From NCBI GenBank assembly GCA_035606355.1, contig DATNFO010000022.1, positions 1 to 57,811 on the forward strand: DNA of 57,811 nucleotides, in the 5' to 3' direction. This stretch comes from Sulfopaludibacter sp035606355 (GTDB taxonomy: Bacteria; Acidobacteriota; Terriglobia; Bryobacterales; Bryobacteraceae). Of the stretch, positions 45,220 through 53,129 are shown piece after piece. A program made the translations under genes and the position numbers. The notes beneath the pieces are model-generated. The model worked only from the letters and a program-made list of their open reading frames with translations. It did not search any database and had not been told where the DNA came from. The stretch's first letter is position 1, and each line of letters starts with the position of its first letter.

Positions 45220-45636
45220 TCAGGGCCTGGGGCTTTCGGCCATCTCGGATGCCCACGCCAGTGCTTGCGTGTCGATATACTCCCGGATGTTCGTCAGTTT
45301 GCCGTTTCGAACGGTAATGGCGAAGACCCAACGGTCCTCAAACGTCCTGTTCGTGGCTTTGATCCTCCCGGAAGCGAAGCCGACGACCACGACCCTGTCT
45401 CCCTGGGCTATGAACTCGGGGGGCTCTGTGAAGGAAGTTTCCACCGTTTCGTTAGCCTGCTCAAGTAAATTCGCGAGTCCCGCGTGCCCGCGGTGCGTGC
45501 CGGCCAGCGGCCAGCCCTCGCCCGGAATGATCCACTCAATATCTTTGGCAGACAGCGCAAGCAGACCTTGTTTATCGCGGCTGCCAAGTGCCGCTAAAAA
45601 TTCCTTAACAGTCTGGACATTGTTTTCGATGCTCAT
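45220..45636 (-). CDS. SnoaL-like/NTF2-fold protein
   Basis: A 138-residue SnoaL-type protein: TVKEFLAALGSRDKQGLLAL, IEWIIPGEGWPLAGTHRG, and VVVVGFASGRI followed by TFEDRWVFAITVRNGKLTNI. It is closer to the SnoaL_3/limonene-epoxide-hydrolase-like group than its neighbour, but the catalytic residues cannot be assigned. An AGGAG-like site precedes ATG 45636. It belongs to the minus-strand run that begins with the SDR gene at 46708. Confidence 0.75.
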   Translation of the reverse strand: MSIENNVQTVKEFLAALGSRDKQGLLALSAKDIEWIIPGEGWPLAGTHRGHAGLANLLEQANETVETSFTEPPEFIAQGDRVVVVGFASGRIKATNRTFEDRWVFAITVRNGKLTNIREYIDTQALAWASEMAESPRP

Positions 45637-45957
45637 CGAAATCTCCTTTTCCCTTACATGAGCGCGTGTCCGATCGAATCGGACGTTTCGGAGCCACCCT
45701 ACCCTTGACCCGATGCCCTCCCTCGACGATCAGATCGGCCGCCAGGTTGGCCGCAACCAGATGATTGCAACCTTTCACGAGCTTGGCGCCGGTGCACGCC
45801 CTCGCGACGAAGGCGGAGGAGACCAAGCCGTCCAGTTCCTCAGGTGGAACTAACGGGTTCATCGCGACGATGATCGTCTTGCCTGTCCAACTTGGAAGGG
45901 CCTTCGCAACCTCGCGATGTTGCCCGAACGGAACCGCCAAGATGATTGTGTGTTGAT
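45605..45957 (-). pseudogene. F420-dependent/NADP reductase fragment
   Basis: The translation TIILAVPFGQHREVAKALPS, then GKTIIVAMNPLVPPEELDG and GAKLVKGCNHLVAANLAADL matches the middle of F420H2:NADP-type oxidoreductases (Rossmann reductases). The N-terminal GxGxxG segment and the C-terminal part are absent; similarity fades near 45715 and the frame then runs into the SnoaL start. It is a gene scrap between intact neighbours. Confidence 0.65.
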
Positions 45958-45973
45958 ATCGATCCCTCTCCTT

Positions 45974-46708
45974 TCAGATCGCCGAGAAGCCGCCGTCGAC
46001 GTTCAACTCCACCCCATTCACGAAGCTCGAATCGTCTGAAGCAAGAAACAATGCGGCCGTTGCGATTTCTTCAGGTTGACCCATCTTTCCCCGTGGGATT
46101 AGGGATTCGAACATCTCCTTCGCCTCCTTGGTGAGAACGTCTTCCTGCATCGGAGTAGCGATCGGCCCGGGGCCCAGCACGTTCACCCGGATATTCCTGC
46201 CCTTCAGTTCGTTGAGCCACGTGCGTGCGAAGGAGCGCAATGCCGCCTTGCTCGCCGCGTACACACCGAAACCAGGGAAACCCTTTACCGAAGCAACTGA
46301 TCCGGTCATGATGATCGATCCACCGTCGTTGAACAGCGGCAACGCCTTCTGAACCGTAAACAGTGTTCCGCGCGCATTCAGGCCGAAGGTCGCATCGAAG
46401 TGCTGCTCGCTAATCTCGCCCAGGGGTACGGCCTCGCCCCTGCCAGCGCTGGCGAATAGGACATCGATCTTGCCCTTTTCTCGCTTGACCGTATCGAACA
46501 GACGGTCGAGGTCGTCGAGATTGGCGGCGTCACCGCGCACGCCGGTCACGTTGCGGCCAATCAGCTTGACGGCCTCATCGAGCTGCTCCTGCCTGCGGCC
46601 CGTGATGAAAACGTAGGCACCTTCTCCGACGAACCGCTTGGCGCTCGCTAGCGCCATGCCGCTCGATCCTCCCGTGATGACCGCGACCTTACCTTCAAGC
46701 TTTCCCAT
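45974..46708 (-). CDS. Short-chain dehydrogenase/reductase
   Basis: A complete 244-residue classical SDR: cofactor motif VITGGSSGMALA, FASAGRGE in the NAG position, catalytic Ser in IIMTGSVAS, YAASK for the Tyr/Lys pair, and a C-terminal FVNGVELNVDGGFSAI. It should oxidise or reduce a small alcohol/ketone with NAD(P). Divergent from an AraC-family regulator, which probably controls it. The substrate is unknown. Confidence 0.88.
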   Translation of the reverse strand: MGKLEGKVAVITGGSSGMALASAKRFVGEGAYVFITGRRQEQLDEAVKLIGRNVTGVRGDAANLDDLDRLFDTVKREKGKIDVLFASAGRGEAVPLGEISEQHFDATFGLNARGTLFTVQKALPLFNDGGSIIMTGSVASVKGFPGFGVYAASKAALRSFARTWLNELKGRNIRVNVLGPGPIATPMQEDVLTKEAKEMFESLIPRGKMGQPEEIATAALFLASDDSSFVNGVELNVDGGFSAI

Positions 46709-46825
46709 AATCGCCCCTTTCGGTAGTGCTCTAAAATTCCGTACAGTAGGGTAGATGTATTGGTTTTGGACGAGAACTGCTCAGGAGTCCTGGAATCTTG
46801 TCTGTTCGTCCAAACCGGGAGCGTG

Positions 46826-47788
46826 GTGTTGGACCCGATAACTGATGTTTTCAGGACGATGCACGTAACCGCTTTCGGGCAACACAGGCTCGAAGCCACA
46901 GCTCCGTGGGGCCTGATCGGGGGGAAGGAGAGCGAAGAAAAAGTCACACCCTCCGACAAAAAGCTGCCACCCACAGATTTGGCGCACTTTGCGATGCTTT
47001 CGCGCGGCAACTGTTGGCTCAGTGTGGAAGGCCTTCCGGAGCCGGTTCCCCTCACCGGTGGCGACTGCTTCTTGCTGGCCCGAGACACTCCGATCGTCAT
47101 GCGCGATAGCCCGCGAACACGTCCAAGGTCAACTTTCCGCGAGATCGCGGCTCAAGCCAACAGCAATGTCGCTCACTACGGAGGTGGCGGCGCGCCAACG
47201 ACAATCGTCTGCGGCTCCTTCAGTTTCGACCGAGCCAGTCTGAAGCCCGTCACGCAGCTATTGCCGAGCTTCATTCTGATTAAGGCCGATCAGGCACGCA
47301 CGCTTGCTCTTCACAGCACAATGCAAGCGCTGGCGTCAGAAATGGCAGAACAGGCGCCGGGATTGGAAGTAGTCGCGACCCGGCTAGCCGAGGTTCTGTT
47401 CATCCAAATGCTTCGGGCTTATATCGCGTCGGGAGTGGAATGGCGCAACAGAGGATGGCTTCGTGCGACCTTCGATCCTCAAATCGGCACCGCTCTGAAT
47501 GCCATTCACACCAGCGTCAATGCTCCCTGGACGGTCGAATCCCTGGCGGAGGCGGCGGGCATGTCTCGCTCAGCATTCGCAGCACGTTTTAAAGAACTGC
47601 TCGGGCAAACACCATTGGAATACGTAACCGAGTGGCGAATGCAGAAAGCGATGCAGCTGCTACAACAGCGTGACAGGAAGCTCGTAGACATTGCTCGGTC
47701 GGTCGGCTACGAGTCCGATGCTGCATTCAGCAAGGCATTCAAGCGGGTTGTCGGAGCCAACCCGAGTGACTATTTCAGTCCCGCTTAA
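46826..47788 (+). CDS. AraC family regulator with cupin sensor domain
   Basis: A regulator of about 320 residues. The N-terminal half (LDPITDVFRTMHVTAFGQHR, CWLSVEGLPEPVPLTGGDCF) is the cupin-type AraC_binding domain seen in activators beside SDR genes. The C-terminal 100 residues hold two helix-turn-helices (WTVESLAEAAGMSRSAFAAR and LVDIARSVGYESDAAFSKAF) ending ANPSDYFSPA. No ATG fits; GTG 46823, GTG 46826 or TTG 46829 follow a GGGAG site, while the open frame reaches a TTG at 46760. It likely acts on the divergent SDR operon. Confidence 0.85.
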   Translation: MLDPITDVFRTMHVTAFGQHRLEATAPWGLIGGKESEEKVTPSDKKLPPTDLAHFAMLSRGNCWLSVEGLPEPVPLTGGDCFLLARDTPIVMRDSPRTRPRSTFREIAAQANSNVAHYGGGGAPTTIVCGSFSFDRASLKPVTQLLPSFILIKADQARTLALHSTMQALASEMAEQAPGLEVVATRLAEVLFIQMLRAYIASGVEWRNRGWLRATFDPQIGTALNAIHTSVNAPWTVESLAEAAGMSRSAFAARFKELLGQTPLEYVTEWRMQKAMQLLQQRDRKLVDIARSVGYESDAAFSKAFKRVVGANPSDYFSPA

Positions 47789-47894
47789 CGCGATCCCATC
47801 GTCGAAGCGCCGCAGACAGTAAAAGGGAAAATGCAGGAAAGGCGGAACGTCCTCCTCCCGCGCAGTCGGCGAGTGGGGCCGAAGCCAAAGGCTG

Positions 47895-47923
47895 GTAGGT
47901 GCCGGTCTCCAGACCGGTACCAG
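47895..47923. repeat. Dispersed ACCGGTCT palindrome, copy 3
   Basis: The core GCCGGTCTCCAGACCGGTACC shortens to CCGGTCTCCAGACCGG and matches the elements at 4379 and 14716, flanked again by GTAG on the left. It lies 107 bases after the AraC gene stop. Confidence 0.65.
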
Positions 47924-48390
47924 GCGCGCGCAACGCGCCCGGGCGAGCCCATTTGCGGCGTGTCACGAGACCGGGGATCCAACAGACTGCTGTCGGTAAG
48001 CGGGATGAGAGTACAGGAAGGATTGGGCTGTTCGTCGATGGTGGCTTATAGTAATGGGCCTATATTCGATCCTGCGATGCAGCAAAGCCGTCCAGGCGGA
48101 ATAGCGGCATTACGTCTGCTGCCTGCCGGCAGCAAAGGGGCTGCCTACACGATGAGTTGGACCGTGGCTTAGAGGTATTTCTCGGGGACAATCGGTAAAA
48201 AACATCCATTCCCCACATCGGTCAATTAGATTTTTTGATCTCTTTCCCAACCAGGTTCCGCAATACCTCACAGCGCTACGAATTGCGCTCGGAATTGAGA
48301 GGGCATCATGGCTGGTTCCAGTGGGAACTGCGGAGTTCCGGCCGTCAAAAGGCACTCATAGCCGGGATCTTTATCCGGATAAGAATCACG
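47924..48390. other. Intergenic stretch without a supported gene
   Basis: Short open frames exist on both strands, but none has a recognisable family, a ribosome site or a convincing start. A frame on the plus strand runs from 48235 into the secreted protein gene at 48391, without similarity. The region may hold that gene's promoter and decayed sequence. Confidence 0.3.
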
Positions 48391-48909
48391 ATGTTTCGAA
48401 ATGCAATTTCCATTTTGGCGGGGTTGATACTTGCCTCACTAACCACGCCCTCTGCCATTGCGGCTGACTCTTGCGCGCCGGTGTTCGATGCCATCACTAA
48501 ACTGATTACCAGCGCCAGCCACAGCTATTCCGCTGGTGTCCTGAATGGCAAGGCAATTAGCACCGAGACTATCTATGTCCAGGGAAAGACTTACCTGGCT
48601 GTGAAAGGGGGTAAGTGGATGCTGAGCCCGGCGACTCCGAATGACGTGTTGCAGCAAGAGAAGAAGGACGAGGCAAATGGTAAAGCCACATGCCAATTGT
48701 TGCGGAATGAATCCGTAGACAGCGAACCTGCAACGGTTTATTCCCTGCGACGGGAAACCGAGACATTAAAAGAAAACGGACAGGTGTGGATTTCCAGGAT
48801 AACCGGCCGTGAATTACGTCAAGAAGTTGATGTCGACTACGGCGGAGCAGTGGGGAAGGGCCACTTTTCGGCTCGCTACGAATACAGCAATGTAAAACCG
48901 CCAATGTGA
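48391..48909 (+). CDS. Secreted hypothetical protein
   Basis: A 172-residue exported protein. The signal peptide (ISILAGLILASLTTPSAIAA) is followed by a mature part with a possible cysteine pair (Cys near residue 29 and in KATCQLL). The C-terminal half reads PATVYSLRRETETLKENGQV, WISRITGRELRQEVD and HFSARYEYSNV, a beta-rich pattern reminiscent of periplasmic LolA/outer-membrane carrier-like folds. I cannot name a family. It stands alone, with a gap on each side. Confidence 0.65.
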   Translation: MFRNAISILAGLILASLTTPSAIAADSCAPVFDAITKLITSASHSYSAGVLNGKAISTETIYVQGKTYLAVKGGKWMLSPATPNDVLQQEKKDEANGKATCQLLRNESVDSEPATVYSLRRETETLKENGQVWISRITGRELRQEVDVDYGGAVGKGHFSARYEYSNVKPPM

Positions 48910-49181
48910 GCTAACCCAAGCCCCGAAACTTTTCAAAAGTAAATGACAGGGGATTCGTATGGCTTGGTGCCCGCAATCACAACCGGCATTCGATTGCCAG
49001 TTGCAATTAGATCCGACATCCATCTCAGGGACAGGGAAGCGGCCTATATTGGAATCGAGCAATGGGGTATATTGCGCTAGGATGCCGCGATCTGCGATAA
49101 AAGCGGTGCAGACAACTCCCTCTGCGGTGACCGGCCAAGGGTCTTTCATGTCCAGATTCTACTGATGTTTCAGGAGGCAAA
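48910..49181. other. Intergenic, upstream of cytochrome gene
   Basis: No gene, RNA or clear operator is visible. GGAGG directly before ATG 49182 is the ribosome site of the cytochrome gene. Short frames here look like noise. Confidence 0.3.
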
Positions 49182-50717
49182 ATGTTGGGACGTAGAGTTC
49201 TTCCTACTCTGATCATCGTCATTCCGTTTGGATTCGCAGTCTTCGGTCAAGTGACTCTGAAGCAGAAATCTGAAAGCGGTTCTCAGTCGCATGTGCCCAC
49301 TACTTGGGACGACGCAGCTATGGCAACGCTGGAAGTGCCGTTGGCGAATCCAATTGGCTCGCCTAACGACGTTTCAGCCGATTATTACTACAAGATACCT
49401 GTGCGGCCAATTTATAAGAGCTACCCGGTTTACGCGCCCGGTCATGAACCAGCGGGATACATGGCATGGCTGAAGCAGCAGGAACCGGTGGTAGTGTGGG
49501 ATGACCGCGGTCATAAGCCACCATTAGAGACGGAGGCGGAGAGGATCAAGGCGGGGGAAACCGTTTTCGATGCGCCGATTGAATTCAGCCCTCCCTTGAG
49601 CCCCTCAGTGGAAGACGTTCACAACCTCGCTTGGTATTCCAAAGCCGGCGTGCCAACAGGCCGTGACGGCATTATGCCTTTCGTGGTGTATGTGATCCGG
49701 AAGAAAGGTAGGGTTGAAGTCGGCGCCGCCTCCTGCGGGACGTGTCACACTCGTCTGTTGCCCGATGGGACCATACTGAAAGGCGCTCAGGGGAATTTTC
49801 CATATGAGCGCGCTCTCTTCGCGCGGCCGCTCCCTTCGGCGATCTTGCGACCGATCCTCGTTGCTACGTTCGGGGCGCCCTGGATTAAACCTGATCCACT
49901 CGCTTCCTCCGAGAGTATGACAGCGGAAGAGATCGCGGCAGCGTCCGCGGCAATTCCAGCAGGCATTATCGGCCGGCAGGGCACCAGTCTCCTATATCCT
50001 GCCCAAACGCCCGATCTTATTGGCGTCCGCGAGCGGCGCTATCTGGATCACACTGGTTTGCAGCAGCACCGTTCCATCGTCGACCTGATGCGGTATGCCG
50101 CGCTAAACCAGGGAGCGGATGTACTGGCCAGCTACGCGGGATTCATCCCGGCAGGTACTCCGCCGCGGTTCCAGAACTTGCCGCGCGCGGCGACGCAAAC
50201 GCGATACAGCGACGAGCAGCTCTACGCCTTGGCGCTTTATGTCTACTCGCTGAAGCCGCCACTCAACCCGAACAAGTTCGATGCCGAAGCCGCGCGCGGC
50301 AAGAGAGTGTTCGAGCGCGAAGGCTGCGCCACGTGTCACACTCCGCCGCTCTACACCAACAACAAGCTGACACCTGCTGATGGGTTCACTCCCCCACCCG
50401 GCGCCGACAAGAAATATGACATCCTCCCGATTTCGGTGGCCACGGACCCGTACCTGACGACGAAGACGCGCCGCGGTACGGGCTACTACAAAGTGCCGTC
50501 ACTCAAGGGCGTCTGGTATCGCAGCATGTTTGGGCATAATGGATGGTGCGCGACGCTGGAGGATTGGTTTGATGCTCGCCGCACGCTAGATAATTACGTG
50601 CCCACCGGCTTAAAACCGTACGGCGCAAAAACTTTTGCCGTGAAAGGCCATCCGTACGGGCTGGCCATTTCTGCTGAAGACAGGAAAGCGCTGATCGCAT
50701 TCTTAAAAACGCTTTAG
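49182..50717 (+). CDS. Di-heme c-type cytochrome
   Basis: A 511-residue exported cytochrome with a signal peptide (about 1-22) and two covalent heme sites, CGTCH near residue 185 and CATCH near 382. The C-terminal domain (GKRVFEREGCATCHTPPLYT, then PSLKGVWYRSMFGHNGWCAT) resembles the second domain of di-heme peroxidases/cytochrome oxidoreductases. It would carry electrons in the periplasm. No oxidase, dehydrogenase or maturation gene is adjacent, so the partner is unknown. A strong GGAGG site precedes the start. Confidence 0.85.
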   Translation: MLGRRVLPTLIIVIPFGFAVFGQVTLKQKSESGSQSHVPTTWDDAAMATLEVPLANPIGSPNDVSADYYYKIPVRPIYKSYPVYAPGHEPAGYMAWLKQQEPVVVWDDRGHKPPLETEAERIKAGETVFDAPIEFSPPLSPSVEDVHNLAWYSKAGVPTGRDGIMPFVVYVIRKKGRVEVGAASCGTCHTRLLPDGTILKGAQGNFPYERALFARPLPSAILRPILVATFGAPWIKPDPLASSESMTAEEIAAASAAIPAGIIGRQGTSLLYPAQTPDLIGVRERRYLDHTGLQQHRSIVDLMRYAALNQGADVLASYAGFIPAGTPPRFQNLPRAATQTRYSDEQLYALALYVYSLKPPLNPNKFDAEAARGKRVFEREGCATCHTPPLYTNNKLTPADGFTPPPGADKKYDILPISVATDPYLTTKTRRGTGYYKVPSLKGVWYRSMFGHNGWCATLEDWFDARRTLDNYVPTGLKPYGAKTFAVKGHPYGLAISAEDRKALIAFLKTL

Positions 50718-50843
50718 GGTTGCTTGGACGATTGCATCGAGCGCTTCAGCGCATCGCGCAAGGAGGAACTGGGCGAAAAAACCGCGGCGGCGTATCGTTT
50801 CCAGCTCGATCAGTTGCGCGCCCACTGCGCGACGTTGCCATAA
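50718..50843 (+). pseudogene. Possible integrase core-binding remnant
   Basis: Directly after the cytochrome stop the same frame reads DCIERFSASRKEELGEKTAA, then AYRFQLDQLRAHCATLP and a stop. The ELGEKT-AAYRFQLDQL pattern resembles the SAM-like N-terminal domain of tyrosine integrases. It has no start codon and no catalytic part. The call is tentative. Confidence 0.35.
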
Positions 50844-50946
50844 CCCGCGGAAGCGGCGGACGATGAATATTGCAGCTCGTGTAAACTGAACCACGCCGGC
50901 GCAAAAAAGAGGCCGGCTGTGAATCCCGCCAGTTAGGTGAAGGTTG

Positions 50947-51250
50947 ATGTTGAGAAGAGTTGATGCGGCGCCGCTCCGGCACGTCCCCGCGTGTTTGATT
51001 TTTCTGCAGCCTTCTTCATGCTTTCAGGCGCGCCTGCCTACGCCCAAAACAAAGCCGCGTGCGAGCTGGTCTCCAAAGCCGACGCCGAAGCCATCCTTGG
51101 CGTGAGGCTCCTGCCCCCGAAGCCGAGCGCGCCGTTTCGCTCGCTCCTCGATCCGGACTTCACGGAGGGCAAGCCGGAGCAGGGCTGCGAGTTCACCAAC
51201 TCACGTTTAACAACGCTTCGCGCAGCATCAGCGCGCAATCCTACACAGCA
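50947..51250 (+). pseudogene. Secreted hypothetical protein, frameshifted and truncated
   Basis: The coherent protein is split over frames: a start region from ATG 50947, then FSAAFFMLSGAPAYAQNKAA, CELVSKADAEAILGVRLLPP and EQGCEFTN in a second frame, then FNNASRSISAQSY in a third from about 51200. Each piece continues the last, which indicates two small indels. A signal-peptide-like segment and two cysteines are visible. The end is cut off by the convergent response-regulator gene. Confidence 0.55.
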
Positions 51251-51627
51251 GGTTCGTAGAAGCCACCCGCGAGCGCCGTTTGAATGGCGCTCGTGAGTTC
51301 AGTCACGATGCGGCTCTTGAACACATAACCTCCAGCTCCCATTTCGCGGGCGGCTTGGATATAGGCAGGGTCCCAGTAGTTCGATACGAACAAGACCTTG
51401 CATCCCGGTTGAGCAGCCAGGATTTGCCGACCGGCATCGAATCCGCTCAACTTCGGCAGTGATATGTCCAGCAACACAACATCAGGCCGGAGTTGCTTGG
51501 CTTTGGCAACAGCCTCCTCCCCATCTCCGGCAATTGCTACAACCTCAAAGTGTCGGCAAAGTGCCGGACGCAGCGATCCTTCCAGAATGAGAAAGTCATC
51601 TTCGGCAATAAGAACTCGTGGTTTCAT
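51241..51627 (-). CDS. Single-domain response regulator
   Basis: A 128-residue receiver domain alone. Acidic pocket residues are in IAEDD (9-11), the phosphoacceptor is D54 in VVLLDISLP, the Ser/Thr switch is in VLFVSNYW and the lysine in YVFKSRI. There is no output domain; the end (ALAGGFYEPAV) resembles the point where a NarL-type regulator would continue, so loss of a DNA-binding domain is possible. It overlaps the upstream kinase gene by four bases and is probably phosphorylated by it, or acts as a phosphate sink. Confidence 0.85.
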   Translation of the reverse strand: MKPRVLIAEDDFLILEGSLRPALCRHFEVVAIAGDGEEAVAKAKQLRPDVVLLDISLPKLSGFDAGRQILAAQPGCKVLFVSNYWDPAYIQAAREMGAGGYVFKSRIVTELTSAIQTALAGGFYEPAV

Positions 51628-53129
51628 CCGTTGGCCAAACGACGAAACGGAAGAACAAACCGGATTGTCGTTCCGCGCCCGCTTCCGGCCGACTCAGCCC
51701 AGACTCGTCCGCCATGCCGCTCGATAATCCTTTGGCAAAGCGCTAGTCCCAACCCGGTTCCGGGAACGTCTCTGCCGTGAAGTGTCTTCAACGGCTCGAA
51801 GATGCGCACGCGCCATTCCGCCGGAATACCCTGACCGTTATCCTCTACCGCGAAGGCCCAGTCTTCTCCAATCTCTTTCGCCGAAATCGAGATTCGAGGT
51901 GTTGTCCCCGGCTTCCGATAGTGAATAGCATTCGAAAGCAGATTTTGAAATACCTGTTCCAGCTGAGTCCGGTCGGCCTGGATAACTGGCAGTGATTCGT
52001 ACTCGATCTGTGCTCCCGAACTTCCAATGGCCTCTGAAAGTCTGTCCCGCACCGCTTGCACCACCTCATTGACCGGCACCGGCTCAAAGCTGATCTCGCC
52101 AATGCCGATCTGAGCATAGTTCAGCATGGAAGATGCCAGCCGCTGTATCCCGCGCGCAGATTCCATCATCATCTCGACGATCCGCAATTGACCAGGGGTT
52201 AGTTCGCCCTCTTTGCCTTTTTTTAGCAACTCGCCGGCCGCGGCGATCGATGTCGCCGGCGCCCGCAAGTCATGCAATAGCGAGCACGGGAAGCGGGACA
52301 ACTCATCGTGAGAGCGTTCTAACTCGGCTTGCAGCCGTTGCCGTTCCCTCTCACTGTGCTCGCGCTCGGTCACATCCGTGATTACAGTTACAGCGCCAGT
52401 CATAATTCCCTGTGCGTCGTGAATCGGCGCTGCGGAGTCATCCACAAAGAGAGTCGAATCCCTCCGGCTAATTAGAAGAAAACGTCCTCTTGCGACGGCC
52501 CTGCGAGTCGCAAGCACATGTCGGAGTTGGCAGCGTTCCAAGGGTGTCCCGTCTTCCTGACGCAACACGCAAATCTCTTCTATTGGGCGGCCCAATGCCT
52601 CAGCCAGACTCCAACCTGTGAGGTTCTCGGCCACCGGATTTAAGAATCTCACCTGGCCTTGAAGGTCCGCCGCAATAACGCCGTCGCTCATACCGGCGAG
52701 CAGAGTGCGCAGCCACCCATGCTCCTGGAACGCTTCACGCATCATGCGGTGGTGTTGGAGCGCTAGACTAACAGCCGCATTCAAATGCTTCGCTTCGAAC
52801 GGCTTTGGCAGGTAACCGTAAAGGCCGGAAAGCTTGGCGCGCAATAACGTCTCTTCTCCGGCGAAGGCGGTCATGAAGATCACCGGGGTTTGCCACTGTT
52901 GCCGGATTTCGACCGCTGCCGTGATGCCGTCCATGGAGCCGTGCAGTTGAATATCCATGAGCACGAGGTCCGGACGACATTCTTCGGCGAGGCGGAGAGC
53001 TTCCTTTCCTGTGCTCGCGGTGCCCACTACGTCGTAACCGAGCTCGCACAGTTGAGCTCTCAGATCCATCGCGAGAATCTGCTCGTCTTCGACGATCAGA
53101 ACTTTTTCTCCATGCCCGTGTACATTCAT
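51624..53129 (-). CDS. Hybrid sensor kinase: REC-PAS-HisKA-HATPase
   Basis: A 501-residue cytoplasmic kinase. An N-terminal receiver (D59 in LMDIQL, switch in VIFMTAFAG, lysine in YLPKPFEA) is followed by a PAS domain (GMSDGVIAADLQGQVRFLN). Next come a histidine phosphotransfer helix (SLLHDLRAPATSI) and an ATPase domain with N box QNLLSNAIHY, DNGQGIP and GTGLGLALC. Having the receiver first suggests it relays phosphate from the larger upstream kinase. It overlaps that gene and the downstream regulator by four bases each. Confidence 0.9.
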   Translation of the reverse strand: MNVHGHGEKVLIVEDEQILAMDLRAQLCELGYDVVGTASTGKEALRLAEECRPDLVLMDIQLHGSMDGITAAVEIRQQWQTPVIFMTAFAGEETLLRAKLSGLYGYLPKPFEAKHLNAAVSLALQHHRMMREAFQEHGWLRTLLAGMSDGVIAADLQGQVRFLNPVAENLTGWSLAEALGRPIEEICVLRQEDGTPLERCQLRHVLATRRAVARGRFLLISRRDSTLFVDDSAAPIHDAQGIMTGAVTVITDVTEREHSERERQRLQAELERSHDELSRFPCSLLHDLRAPATSIAAAGELLKKGKEGELTPGQLRIVEMMMESARGIQRLASSMLNYAQIGIGEISFEPVPVNEVVQAVRDRLSEAIGSSGAQIEYESLPVIQADRTQLEQVFQNLLSNAIHYRKPGTTPRISISAKEIGEDWAFAVEDNGQGIPAEWRVRIFEPLKTLHGRDVPGTGLGLALCQRIIERHGGRVWAESAGSGRGTTIRFVLPFRRLANG

